Assembly: GCA_037349105.1 (NCBI GenBank)
Contig: JAYJMM010000105.1
Location: forward strand, 62,001-126,000
DNA: 64,000 bases
Direction of reading: 5' to 3'
Source: Limnomonas spitsbergensis
Taxonomy: Eukaryota > Chlorophyta > Chlorophyceae > Chlamydomonadales
The notes beneath the pieces were generated by a model. It was not told the DNA's origin. It saw only the letters and a list, made by a program, of their open reading frames with translations, and ran no database searches. This document shows, one piece after another, positions 51,081-64,000 of this stretch. The first letter of the stretch is position 1. Every line of letters begins with the position of its first letter. The translations under genes were made by a program, and so were the position numbers.

Positions 51081-54000
51081 ACATATCATGATCATGTTTG
51101 CTCCTTGTCACGTCGAGCATGCTACCATGCTTATTAACCTCATGACATGGCACATGCAACATGCATGACCCACTTGTATGGCGCACCTTTCAACAGGCCA
51201 AAACATGACTCTGACTCCGATTACGATCCTGCAACGCATACGCAAGGAAATCGACGCCTTCAAAACACAAGACAACATCAGGAACACCGTGCACACCAAT
51301 CTCCTGCTGAGCGAGAAGCCGCTAGCCATGCTCATGCACAACAACAGCAGCAGCGCCGGGATTCTACCAGGCGTACTAAAAAGCCTAAACAACACGTGAG
51401 TTCCAAACAGTGAAACAACTGCCCATGCCAATATGTCATGTCCTTGAATAGTTTTAACAATTTATTCGAACATGACATGGTATGTCCATGTCTGTAGGAT
51501 GACCCTTCGGAATCAGCACAACCAGCTGGACAAAAGCCTTTACCAGCAGAAGACAACCTACCAATGATGAAGATAAAAAAAGAGACACACAACTCATTCC
51601 GGTGAGCCACCCTGAGCCATGCTTGCAAACCTAAACCCTCCCCACCACCTACTCCGGTAAACCCTCAACACCCACTTCCTCACCTGCACTCTCAACACCC
51701 GCTTGCTAACATCAAGTCTGAGCACCCACCTGATGAAGTAAACAAGAACACATCCCTTGAACGCTCTGTGCAACCAAGTACTTTTGTGCACCATCGTAGA
51801 TAGCTTTGAACCGAACACCGTACATGTTCATGACCCACCAAGTCCCCTTAACCTTGAACACCCACATGCTCGCCGTGTCGCCTCGTAACACATGCACTCA
51901 AACTTGCAACAGCATCAGCGAAACCAAGACACTACCCGAGCGCTTGGAACTTCAGGAGCGAACTACCATATGCCAATACTGCAGTGCCAAGATGTGGCCT
52001 GAAGAAGCCACAACGGGTACAGGTGCCATCGGAACAAGGTGAACATATTTTCTACAGCAACCTCACATGTGCCGTCATTTTCTAACTTCAAGGGTGCACA
52101 GTTTCAAGTTAATACATTCCGCAGTCTCACCTACACGCGTAACCAATATAACAAGCCACCCTTGTTTGAAGCACGTTGTGTCCCGTTGCAGCATACAAGC
52201 AAGCATGACCATTATGTCATGTTCTGCCCTACACCTGACATGCTTCCACAGGTTTTCAATGTGTTGCAACAAAGGGCAGGTCAAGCTTCCAACCCTACGC
52301 ACTCCACCGCCTCCCTTGGACACCTTGTACATGGCCGACGATGCAGCATCCAAAAATTTCCGTCGCCACATCCGCGTGTACAACAGCGTCTTTCAAATGG
52401 CCACAAATTCGGCGGAGGTTGCAGACCAGGACACATTGCACGGTGGAATCACGCAGTACAAAGTTCGCGGCAGCGTACAACACTTGCTCGGCCCCCTACA
52501 TCCCGACGGCAACCGCACAGCTCAGTTCATGCAGATGTACATCCTAGATCCAGAGATGGCAGACAACCAGCGTTACCAAATGGCCCTGAACATGAACATC
52601 GCTCGTCCCGACCAAACCATTCTGACAGGTCTTCGGGAGATGCTACACCAACACAACCCCTATGTCCAAGAATTTGCAAACGCTTCTGAGATCAGCCAGA
52701 CAATGGACAACGACGGACAGCCAGAGTATGACGTGGCCATCACTATTTCCAGAGAAGGCGTCCCTCACACAGCTGGCAACGTGTACCGGGCACCGACTGC
52801 TGGCGCTGACCTAGCGGGTGTCATACCAAACACCATGATCGACAAAAACGACATCCTCATCTACGGCCACTCAGGCGGCCTGCAACACATCAACAATCTC
52901 AACGGCGCCTACCATCCTCTGCACTATCCACTGCTCTTCCCGTATGGCGAGCCCGGCTGGAACAGCGAGCTGAAATACAACAACCGCACTATTTCATGCA
53001 AAGATCACGTCAAGTATCGCCTGCAGGAGCGTGTGGGTCTGCTGTCCACGAACTCTCACATACCTTCAATCCTAGCCGACAGCGACCATCTGTTACGAGC
53101 ACAACGCCTGCTGCAGGAATACATTGTCGACAACTGGTGCCAAATCGAGCAGAACAACCTCAAGTACCTACGCACGCACCAAACGGAACTTCGAGCTGAC
53201 CAGTACAACATCCTCGAAGACGCAGTAGCAGCAGGTGAAAATGCACACGTCCTAACATGTGCACGCCCCCCACGTAACAGCATGGCCTGAAAAGCCCTGA
53301 CACACATACTGCCATGACAAAACTGTCACCCGACATCAGCATTTTATGCAACGTATACCACAGCATGCGCAAAAGCTTGAACACTAACCTTCAACCCAGA
53401 CCCGGCTATGTAGTCCGGCCTCAACCATGACGACCGCAATATCCCAACCCCTGCATACCTTCACTTCACACGGAAAATTATGACATGCATGGTCCGCAGA
53501 TGCAGAGCTTCACGACGCTCGACAAACAGGCCACCGTGTCATCCTGCCGTCTACCTTTGAGGGCGGCGATCGTCATATGAACGCATGTTTCCAAGACAGC
53601 ATGGCCATCGTACGCAACAACGGCAAGCCCGACCTATTCATCACTTTCGTGGCCAACCCCCGGTGGCCTGAAGTCATAGCCGCATTACTGCCCGGTCAAT
53701 CATCTCAAGACCGCAGCGACATTGTGGCTCGCGTTTTCAAGATCAAATTAGAGGCCATGCTACAAGACCTTTACCAGAAGCAGGTGCTAGGCCGAGCCAT
53801 CTCCTTCCTACACGTCATAGAATACCAGAAACGCGGTCTACCACACGCGCACATCCTCATCATTCTACATCCCGATGACAAGCTCCGCACACCCGCCGAT
53901 TACAATTCCATCGTTTCTGCTGAACTACCAGACCCCAGCGACACACACCTGTACGACACCATCACCACCTGGAACTTGCATGGACCCTGCGGTCCCACCA

Positions 54001-57000
54001 CCACCGCACCGTGCTGCCAAAACGATCGCCACCTCTGCGAGAACTGGTCAGTGGTGCCTCGTACGTTGTGCTCCATGAAATAACAGAATACCTATATAAC
54101 CTGCGCTTGGTTCAGCTACAAACATGCACAGGCTACGCCTCCTTCAACTACATACCTGCAGAGGTTCAACCCGATTCAGCTACATACCTGCATAGGCTGC
54201 GCCTCCTTCAGCTACTGTCCTGCACAAGTTGCGCCTGCTTCGGCAACATACATGCACATCTTGTGTGTGATTCAGCTACATAACTGCACATGCTGCACCT
54301 CATTCAAGTACAGACATGCACATGCTTGAGGTACATACCCGCGTACGCTGCGTCTGATTCACCTACATACATGCACATGTTGCGCCTGTTGTAACATGAC
54401 TGCTCCATATTCACTACCGCACATAACAACATGTGTTCCCCATTTTCCAGGTTCCCAAAGCCTTTCACCGAGCACACGACAGAATCTCAACAAGGATACC
54501 CCGTCTACAGACGCCGACAAGGGCCTACCTTCCAGAAACACGATGGCCACGTGTTCGACAACAGCTGGGTCATAGCGCACAATCCCGCCTTGAGCCGCAA
54601 ATACAACGCACACATCAACGTCGAAATCTGCTGCTCCATCAAAAGCGTTAAATACTTGTACAAATACTTGTACAAAGGCTATGACCGAGTGCAGTTGATG
54701 CAAACAACTCGCACTCGTGCTGCAGGTAAATACTCAGTTCGAATCATGTTGTGTGTGTTCCAACACGTTGCAGCTGCTTGTCCGACACATAGACATATGT
54801 TGCAGGCCAAAACAACCCGTCACCCCCAATGGACAACGCAGACGCAGGACCTTCTGACAGCCACATAGACGCTACCGGTGAGCATGTCATCATTCAGACC
54901 CCTCATGTTCTCATGCCACTTACCACGTCTTATTGCGTCTAAATCACACCGCTGTCCTTGCAAAACTACTCATGCAGGACTTCCCAATGTCGTGCCACCC
55001 ATACCCCATCCTCAACCTCCACCACCTCAGTCTCCGCTGCCAACACCTGCCGGTCAGTTATAATGCTCCCCCCAAACTGACCATGCTCCTTTCAATGCTG
55101 TACAAATTGCAGCCCTTATGGGGCCCGCAATCCATACCTGAGCTGCAGTCACTTTCATTCCACAGGAAATTCAGCTACGTTGACTGTTACCGGCCTCTGT
55201 TGTTCCTTCTTTCAACCAAGCAAACAAATACATGCAAATTCCTGACACGCCGACTATACCGATGCTGCAGGACCATCGCAACATCCTTCAGACTTCCGCT
55301 GCCCCACCGCGGGGCCATGTCCCGGACTCATGAGTAAGTATTCCTCGTCATTTCTGTACCTAGCCTAACCACATAAGTCCAATGTTCATGACTGCATTAT
55401 CTAATTCCCGTCTCTTCCATTTACACAGATGCTATGTCCGGCTCTGCCCATTCCAAATACACAGCAGGTGAGATTACCATCCTTACCTGTACCAGCATGC
55501 GCTCATGCTTCCACTACAGAACATGTGTACTACACACACACACATGTGCTCATTGTCCGACTCTAACACTGAGCACACACGCCCTACATACACTCCTCCC
55601 CCCATTATTGCAGCGCCGAGAACCTATGATGAAATTCAACATTACTTGGACTGCCGATACGTGGGTACGACCGAAGCCTTCTGGCGCATCATGGGATTTG
55701 AAATCCACGACTCATGCCCCACCATCGAGCGCTTGGACATCCACCTACCCAAACAGCAACTAGTGCGGTACGACGCGGAGGAAGACGTTCAAGACGTAGT
55801 CGGTCTCGGCGAACCTATGACCAAGCTCACTGCCTGGATGCAATACAACCTACAGAACACGGAAGCGCGAGACACGCTGTACCACCACTTCCCCAGGCAG
55901 CATCGATGGATCAACAAAGACAAGATATGGCAGAAAAGAAGAAGCCTGTCTGGCAAACGTCTGTGGGCGTACCCCGTAGGACGCATCTACTTTGTGCACC
56001 CGAACAACGGTGCGTCACCCGACACAGTTGTTTTCCTCGGACTCACACATGACCCCAGGCCGTACAACCTCGCAAGCAGATAGCCTGCACCTGGTTCTTG
56101 CCACTGTTACCGCTCTGTACCACAAAACATCCAGCTCGCACCCTGGTAGCACAGCCCACAACTGAAATATATGACACAATGCTAACCCACTTGGCAAGTT
56201 AGTTTTCAACGCTCCTTTCCGCCACTGACAAACCTTAACATACCTCACTTCTCGACTGCAGCGCAACGCCCTTGTCAAGTTACGGCCTAATCACACCCTA
56301 CACCTTTTGGCCCCACACCTGTTTTCGCAGAAGAACTGTTCGCCATGCGCACCCTGCTCACGCACATACCTGGTGCAACCTGCTTCAAGGACCTTCGCAC
56401 TACGCCCGACGGCGTCATGCACGCTAGCTTCCACGCCGCCGCCGTCCACATGGGCCTCGCTGCCAACGATGAAGAATGCAAGCACTGCCTGCAAGAGGCA
56501 GTCACATATCAAATGCCTTCAGCATTGCGCATCCTGTTCGTTTTCTTCCTCACGCACAACGCCGTCAGCAAGGATGATGCACAGCGTTTGTGGGACACCT
56601 TCAAAAGCCACTTCAGCGAGGACTTCCAACATCGCCGCAGCCTACAACTGCACCTACCCTCATCGGCATCCCTGCCCGACCGCGAACAGACCCTTTGCGA
56701 AGACGAAGCGTTACGCGAACTGGACGACCTACTCCACGCTTACCGTGGCAGCCTCGACAGCGCTGGCCTACCGCAGCCTACCCATGCAGAAGCACAAACA
56801 AACAGCACACCGGCAGACAAAGAAAGGCAGCGCTACGACATCGACGACCTGAACATTCGGCTACAGGCCATGCACCTCACGCAAGAACAAACTGCTTTCT
56901 TCAACGCCGTCATGCAGTCCGTGAACGACGACCTCAACGATAACGCCTGCACCCCAGCTGGTCGGGTCTTCTTCCTAGACAGTCCCGGCGGGTGCGGCAA

Positions 57001-58586
57001 AAGCTTCGTGCTGGAAAAGATCATCTACACCGTCCGCAGAGACGCCCTCATCGCTGCTGCAACAGCCTCATCGGGCGTGGCTTCCCTGCTCCTGCCCGGC
57101 GGCACCACTGCCCACTCCCGCTACGGCATTTCCCTCGACCCCAACGACGCCTGCCACAGCACCCTGTCAGCCAATTCAGACGCAGCGAAGCTACTGAAAG
57201 AATGCAACCTGCACGTCTGGGACGAAGGTCCTATGATGAGCAAACACTGCTTCCATGCAGTGGACCAGGAGCTGCGCGACATCATGCGCACAATCCCTAA
57301 CCAAGCTTGGCGTGTCAACGTGCCGTTCGGCGGCCGCACCTTTGTCATCAGCGGTGACTTCCGGCAGGTCCTGCCCGTCGTCAAACGTGGTAACAAAGCC
57401 AAGATCCTCGAGGCCACACTCAAGCAAGCTACCTTCTGGCCAGGCGTTCGACACTTCCACCTCACCGTCAACATGCGTGTGCAGCGCCTGCAGAACCTAG
57501 GCGGCGATGCGACGCGATTCCAAGCCTATGCAGATTGGCTGCTCCGTCTAGGCGAGGGCCGCCTCAGCAACCCAGTCATCATTCCTGAACACATGCGCGT
57601 GCAAGGCACCGACCCCATGCAACTGGTCGCCTTGGTGTTCGGCGACCTCGCAAACGATGCCGGCGCACGCACTCCCGAACGGCTTATCACCAACGCCATC
57701 CTCAGTACCAGGTCCGTCCCGATATAAACAGTCTCCTAGTAAAACATGTGCATGCCTCCCCGGTCATATTCTGAATGATTGCAATAGCCTACTTCAGAGG
57801 TCATATTTCAGCATGCAGAGATCAAGGTACATAATTCGGACTTCACCCTATCCGCACAACACCAGCTTCAACCTACCACCTCTCACTGCTGCAGACGCCT
57901 TCCAGTCCTGCCTACACACCGCTCAAACTTACCTTCTGTAATGTAACTCCTGGCCTCGCTGCAGGAACGACACCATTCTCAAGCTCAACAACGACATCCT
58001 GAACATATTCCCCGGAGACGTGACCACATACCTGAGCGTCGACTCGCCAGCAGCCGACGATGTGCACCTGTTTGCTGTGGAGTTCCTCAACGGGCTCACG
58101 GTGCAGGGCTTGCCTCCACATGAGCTGCGTCTCAAGCCCGGCTGTCCCATCATGCTGATCCGCAACTTGAACCTGCGAGCGGGCATGTCCAACGGCACAC
58201 GTCTCATCGTGAAAGAGCTGCGCAGATTCACCATCTGTGCCACCATTCAGACCGGCCCAGCCAAAGGCACGGACGTCCTCATTCCCCGCATCTCTCTCAC
58301 GCCCACCAACCAAGACTTCGACATCAAGTTCACACGCCTCCAGTTCCCAGTGCGCCTGGCGTTCGCTATGACCATCAATAAAGCCCAGGGCCAGACCCTA
58401 CAGCGCGTCGGCATCCTGCTTCCGGACCCCTGCTTCGCCCACGGCCAGCTGTACACAGCTCCATCGCGGACCGGCGACCCCGACGGCGTGCACTTCATGG
58501 TCGCGCACGAGCAAGACCCCGTGCTCCTGGCAGCACAGGGCATGCACACGCCCAACATAGTGTACGCAGAGATTTTCCAAGACTGA
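51063..58586 (+). CDS. RepHel of Helitron copy 2, intact
   Basis: Exons correspond to those of copy 1: 51063-51076, 51197-51395, 51498-51601, about 51800-52038, 52252-53234, 53500-54046, 54451-54725, 54806-54877, 54978-55052, 55271-55333, 55429-55467, 55614-56009, 56331-57711 and 57965-58586. The HUH motif, tyrosine motif and Walker A and B are all preserved, with no frameshift or premature stop relative to copy 1. The unresolved join between 51601 and 51800 is the same. Confidence 0.85.
54111..54391 (+). repeat. 32-bp minisatellite in RepHel intron, copy 2
   Basis: Same array and copy number as in copy 1. Minisatellites usually change length quickly, so the unchanged number supports very recent duplication. 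Confidence 0.75.
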
Positions 58587-60119
58587 CGTACGACACATGC
58601 ACCTCATGTGCCACGGTATCATTATTACTTACTCGGGCTCTAGGCAGCACATGCATGCATACATGAACGCTGTACTTTTACTAAACATCTAAGTAGGGCA
58701 TGCGTGCTCAGTTTTATTGGCAACCACAAACATACTTGTCATGCAACTTTGGGTGTGAACACCTATTCTGCCAATGCCGAACATATTTTTCTTCTTGTAT
58801 TTCTTTAAAACGCAGTTTCAAACGCAGACGACCTACCTCCATGACATGCCCATGCTAATATGCACATGCATTGTACCCAAATCTTCCACTGTGTAACCTA
58901 GTTTCTGCACATGCCCCATCACTTCAACGTGCTACAAACACAGCATCCTTCTGCCAAACCTTACAACCAATGACAAAAAGGACGTACTACGCACTGCACA
59001 AACAAATGCGCCGGCCGGTACACGACATGTTCTTAACATACCTCATACCACACTACCATGCATCACACGTAATAACACCCACACCTGCAAGCTCATTTAA
59101 GCCACGTCCATCCACGATATCGCTGGTACCACGCTCCACACGCCACGCATCATCAGCTATAGAGCAAGCAGTCCCATTCGCAGCTTCCATATTCTGTTAA
59201 CAGAAGATTCAGTAATATTCGGCACACCATCGACACTTTAGCACGACGCTACAACGCCGTGTCACAATTTCGGTGCAACTGAACAGTCATTTCGGTACAT
59301 TTTCAACTCCTTTTCGCATCCTCACAGGTCCACCTTTCAACACCTGCTGCCTCACACACGCGCCCGTCCTTCCAATGCGGCCTGCCAACGCCCACAGTTT
59401 CGGAGCCTCATGCACGTACACCTAGCTTCCTTCAAAATCGACGGACATCGACCTCCCTCACGCGTGCATTCACGTGGCTGCAGCAATTATTTTTAACGTT
59501 CCCACGGGCTTACAACGCGAGTCCTATATATTAAGGGAGCAGGGACCTGTGCGTCCGCAGTGCACGGAGAGCATGGGTCACGGAACGGTGCGTGCAACAC
59601 CGATAAATCGGGGCGGTACCATGCTATTGCCGACCTCGGCGGATCCATCGATGGATCGGCCGGGGCGAGAGATATGCATCGGCCGGACTTTGATAATACT
59701 GTGGCGCAAACATGTGTGGGCCGTGCGCGATAATCAGCAGCGGTGCATAAACAATTATCGCTGCAACAAATGCGGGCCCGACGGTTGGGCCCCCCCCCCC
59801 CCCCGCCGTGTCGGGGAGGGAAGAAGCTTCCGGAAACTGCTGGATCTGCCCAGGCCACACGGCGACGGGCCTAGCTTTACGACGGAATACCGGACAGCGC
59901 TGATCTAAATTGCGCTAGAAAGGTCTTTCAAATGCGCATCTTTCGATACGTAACAAAATATTGGGAGCACAGGACGCATCGACAAAACGACCTCCGCCGT
60001 GCAACATCCAGCCTCGGGAGTGCCGCGCCCTGCAGAATTCCAAACACTCCGTGCTAAATACAACGTGACAGGACAGGTGCAAGAGAAACATTGAGTATCG
60101 ATGCTCCTGTCATTATAAA

Positions 60120-60701
60120 TTGCTGAATTCCCATGAACACATGATAACATTGAACATGCCAAAACAATTGCATCTCCTACTGCTTCTAACAGTATTCGTC
60201 TTTGTCACGGCACGTACAATTCCTTACGCCCAGCCCATTTCCTCACGCTCGTTACAACTGCAAGTGTCCAACGAAGAAACAACAACGTCCACATGCCCAG
60301 CCGTCACATTTGCAGCAACAGTAGTGAAGACTCCGCCATTCACGCCTCCACAAAGTCATGTACGCTACTATCCGCCTTTCATGACACAACCAAGGTTGTT
60401 CGCACCAAGCAACCCGTCAGACCTACAGCAGTGGTACCTGTGTAACAACCTGATGACCTTCATTTTGCAAATGGCAATCATGAACGTTGCTGTCACTTGG
60501 TCCATGTTGCAAAACTTGTTCGTCATGCTACCAACGTCCTTGTATAAGTTGCTCATCAACACACACTACAACTACAGTCCTTTAGACTACCACTTGTCCC
60601 GCCGCCGTCAGCTGACCGCAAAACGATTGTGGCACATACTCATCTTCCTACTTCTCTTCAGCATGATTTGCTCAAGCCCCGCGATGCCCCCTAAAAGGTG
60701 A
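60120..60701 (+). CDS. leader ORF of Helitron copy 3
   Basis: Same 193 codons as in copies 1 and 2, in the same position relative to the 5' end and in frame with the RepHel gene that follows. Confidence 0.4.
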   Translation: MLNSHEHMITLNMPKQLHLLLLLTVFVFVTARTIPYAQPISSRSLQLQVSNEETTTSTCPAVTFAATVVKTPPFTPPQSHVRYYPPFMTQPRLFAPSNPSDLQQWYLCNNLMTFILQMAIMNVAVTWSMLQNLFVMLPTSLYKLLINTHYNYSPLDYHLSRRRQLTAKRLWHILIFLLLFSMICSSPAMPPKR

Positions 60702-63700
60702 ACATATCATGATCATGTTTGCTCCTTGTCACGTCGAGCATGCTACCATGCTTATTAACCTCATGACATGGCACATGCAACATGCATGACCCACTTGTAT
60801 GGCGCACCTTTCAACAGGCCAAAACATGACTCTGACTCCGATTACGATCCTGCAACGCATACGCAAGGAAATCGACGCCTTCAAAACACAAGACAACATC
60901 AGGAACACCGTGCACACCAATCTCCTGCTGAGCGAGAAGCCGCTAGCCATGCTCATGCACAACAACAGCAGCAGCGCCGGGATTCTACCAGGCGTACTAA
61001 AAAGCCTAAACAACACGTGAGTTCCAAACAGTGAAACAACTGCCCATGCCAATATGTCATGTCCTTGAATAGTTTTAACAATTTATTCGAACATGACATG
61101 GTATGTCCATGTCTGTAGGATGACCCTTCGGAATCAGCACAACCAGCTGGACAAAAGCCTTTACCAGCAGAAGACAACCTACCAATGATGAAGATAAAAA
61201 AAGAGACACACAACTCATTCCGGTGAGCCACCCTGAGCCATGCTTGCAAACCTAAACCCTCCCCACCACCTACTCCGGTAAACCCTCAACACCCACTTCC
61301 TCACCTGCACTCTCAACACCCGCTTGCTAACATCAAGTCTGAGCACCCACCTGATGAAGTAAACAAGAACACATCCCTTGAACGCTCTGTGCAACCAAGT
61401 ACTTTTGTGCACCATCGTAGATAGCTTTGAACCGAACACCGTACATGTTCATGACCCACCAAGTCCCCTTAACCTTGAACACCCACATGCTCGCCGTGTC
61501 GCCTCGTAACACATGCACTCAAACTTGCAACAGCATCAGCGAAACCAAGACACTACCCGAGCGCTTGGAACTTCAGGAGCGAACTACCATATGCCAATAC
61601 TGCAGTGCCAAGATGTGGCCTGAAGAAGCCACAACGGGTACAGGTGCCATCGGAACAAGGTGAACATATTTTCTACAGCAACCTCACATGTGCCGTCATT
61701 TTCTAACTTCAAGGGTGCACAGTTTCAAGTTAATACATTCCGCAGTCTCACCTACACGCGTAACCAATATAACAAGCCACCCTTGTTTGAAGCACGTTGT
61801 GTCCCGTTGCAGCATACAAGCAAGCATGACCATTATGTCATGTTCTGCCCTACACCTGACATGCTTCCACAGGTTTTCAATGTGTTGCAACAAAGGGCAG
61901 GTCAAGCTTCCAACCCTACGCACTCCACCGCCTCCCTTGGACACCTTGTACATGGCCGACGATGCAGCATCCAAAAATTTCCGTCGCCACATCCGCGTGT
62001 ACAACAGCGTCTTTCAAATGGCCACAAATTCGGCGGAGGTTGCAGACCAGGACACATTGCACGGTGGAATCACGCAGTACAAAGTTCGCGGCAGCGTACA
62101 ACACTTGCTCGGCCCCCTACATCCCGACGGCAACCGCACAGCTCAGTTCATGCAGATGTACATCCTAGATCCAGAGATGGCAGACAACCAGCGTTACCAA
62201 ATGGCCCTGAACATGAACATCGCTCGTCCCGACCAAACCATTCTGACAGGTCTTCGGGAGATGCTACACCAACACAACCCCTATGTCCAAGAATTTGCAA
62301 ACGCTTCTGAGATCAGCCAGACAATGGACAACGACGGACAGCCAGAGTATGACGTGGCCATCACTATTTCCAGAGAAGGCGTCCCTCACACAGCTGGCAA
62401 CGTGTACCGGGCACCGACTGCTGGCGCTGACCTAGCGGGTGTCATACCAAACACCATGATCGACAAAAACGACATCCTCATCTACGGCCACTCAGGCGGC
62501 CTGCAACACATCAACAATCTCAACGGCGCCTACCATCCTCTGCACTATCCACTGCTCTTCCCGTATGGCGAGCCCGGCTGGAACAGCGAGCTGAAATACA
62601 ACAACCGCACTATTTCATGCAAAGATCACGTCAAGTATCGCCTGCAGGAGCGTGTGGGTCTGCTGTCCACGAACTCTCACATACCTTCAATCCTAGCCGA
62701 CAGCGACCATCTGTTACGAGCACAACGCCTGCTGCAGGAATACATTGTCGACAACTGGTGCCAAATCGAGCAGAACAACCTCAAGTACCTACGCACGCAC
62801 CAAACGGAACTTCGAGCTGACCAGTACAACATCCTCGAAGACGCAGTAGCAGCAGGTGAAAATGCACACGTCCTAACATGTGCACGCCCCCCACGTAACA
62901 GCATGGCCTGAAAAGCCCTGACACACATACTGCCATGACAAAACTGTCACCCGACATCAGCATTTTATGCAACGTATACCACAGCATGCGCAAAAGCTTG
63001 AACACTAACCTTCAACCCAGACCCGGCTATGTAGTCCGGCCTCAACCATGACGACCGCAATATCCCAACCCCTGCATACCTTCACTTCACACGGAAAATT
63101 ATGACATGCATGGTCCGCAGATGCAGAGCTTCACGACGCTCGACAAACAGGCCACCGTGTCATCCTGCCGTCTACCTTTGAGGGCGGCGATCGTCATATG
63201 AACGCATGTTTCCAAGACAGCATGGCCATCGTACGCAACAACGGCAAGCCCGACCTATTCATCACTTTCGTGGCCAACCCCCGGTGGCCTGAAGTCATAG
63301 CCGCATTACTGCCCGGTCAATCATCTCAAGACCGCAGCGACATTGTGGCTCGCGTTTTCAAGATCAAATTAGAGGCCATGCTACAAGACCTTTACCAGAA
63401 GCAGGTGCTAGGCCGAGCCATCTCCTTCCTACACGTCATAGAATACCAGAAACGCGGTCTACCACACGCGCACATCCTCATCATTCTACATCCCGATGAC
63501 AAGCTCCGCACACCCGCCGATTACAATTCCATCGTTTCTGCTGAACTACCAGACCCCAGCGACACACACCTGTACGACACCATCACCACCTGGAACTTGC
63601 ATGGACCCTGCGGTCCCACCACCACCGCACCGTGCTGCCAAAACGATCGCCACCTCTGCGAGAACTGGTCAGTGGTGCCTCGTACGTTGTGCTCCATGAA

Positions 63701-64000
63701 ATAACAGAATACCTATATAACCTGCGCTTGGTTCAGCTACAAACATGCACAGGCTACGCCTCCTTCAACTACATACCTGCAGAGGTTCAACCCGATTCAG
63801 CTACATACCTGCATAGGCTGCGCCTCCTTCAGCTACTGTCCTGCACAAGTTGCGCCTGCTTCGGCAACATACATGCACATCTTGTGTGTGATTCAGCTAC
63901 ATAACTGCACATGCTGCACCTCATTCAAGTACAGACATGCACATGCTTGAGGTACATACCCGCGTACGCTGCGTCTGATTCACCTACATACATGCACATG
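60684..64000 (+). CDS. RepHel of Helitron copy 3, partial (N-terminal half)
   Basis: Visible exons: 60684-60697, 60818-61016, 61119-61222, about 61421-61659, 61873-62855 and 63121-63667. The HUH motif LPHAHILI is present at 63462-63485. The window ends inside the minisatellite-bearing intron, before the tyrosine-motif exon, so the state of the helicase is unknown. Confidence 0.8.

Larger units (their letters stand above)
49901..59521 (+). mobile_element. autonomous Helitron, copy 2, complete (9,621 bp)
   Basis: Every feature of copy 1 recurs at +41,426 with the same total length. The 5' end directly follows the GCGAG end of unit 15, and the 3' end directly abuts copy 3. The only base difference from copy 1 that I noticed is C for T at the position matching 17524. 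The 5' subterminal block (49901-50498) and 3' non-coding region (58587-59521) are as described for copy 1. Confidence 0.9.
59522..64000 (+). mobile_element. autonomous Helitron, copy 3, cut by the window end
   Basis: It starts with TCCTATATATTAAGGG directly after copy 2 and matches it at +9,621 over the 4,479 bases visible. The right end, and therefore the other border of the whole array, lies outside the window. Confidence 0.9.

Overview
This is nuclear DNA of a eukaryote, most likely a green alga. The only host gene that can be read in full has eleven exons with clean GT-AG introns and an alanine-, serine- and proline-rich N-terminus that could be an organelle transit peptide. It encodes a pentatricopeptide-repeat (PPR) protein. 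The green-algal assignment is an inference from gene style; no marker gene in the window proves it.

Layout: (1) 1-1364 holds a possible minus-strand gene end and unassigned sequence. (2) 1365-7774 is the PPR gene on the plus strand. (3) 7775-8474 is its 3' flank. (4) From 8475 to the window end everything is Helitron rolling-circle transposon DNA, joined head to tail with no spacer. It consists of one complete autonomous element (8475-18095, 9,621 bp), fifteen short non-autonomous relatives (18096-49900, mostly about 2 kb each), a second complete autonomous element (49901-59521, again 9,621 bp) and the start of a third (59522 to beyond 64000). The 5' edge is fixed at 8475, because homology to the other copies begins exactly at TCCTATATATTAA. 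Every intact internal junction reads ...AACGCGAG directly followed by TCCTATATATTAA.

The autonomous elements carry one long, intron-rich RepHel gene: a zinc-finger-like N-terminus, an HUH replication-initiator nuclease with its tyrosine motif, a proline-rich linker built from four tiny in-frame exons, and a Pif1-type helicase. A 193-codon reading frame with signal-peptide-like and membrane-like segments lies directly upstream and in frame with it. The short units keep the termini and roughly 490 bp of 5' subterminal sequence. Their interior is replaced by a satellite of about 174 bp, present in 3, 4, 7 or 10 copies per unit. They have no credible genes and would depend on RepHel in trans.

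The 32-kb block of short units has a second level of order. Two unit types alternate as dimers of about 4.1 kb, three of the internal junctions have been damaged by deletion, and one unit carries an autonomous-type 5' end. The arrangement looks like a Helitron family turning into satellite DNA, with autonomous elements on both sides of it.
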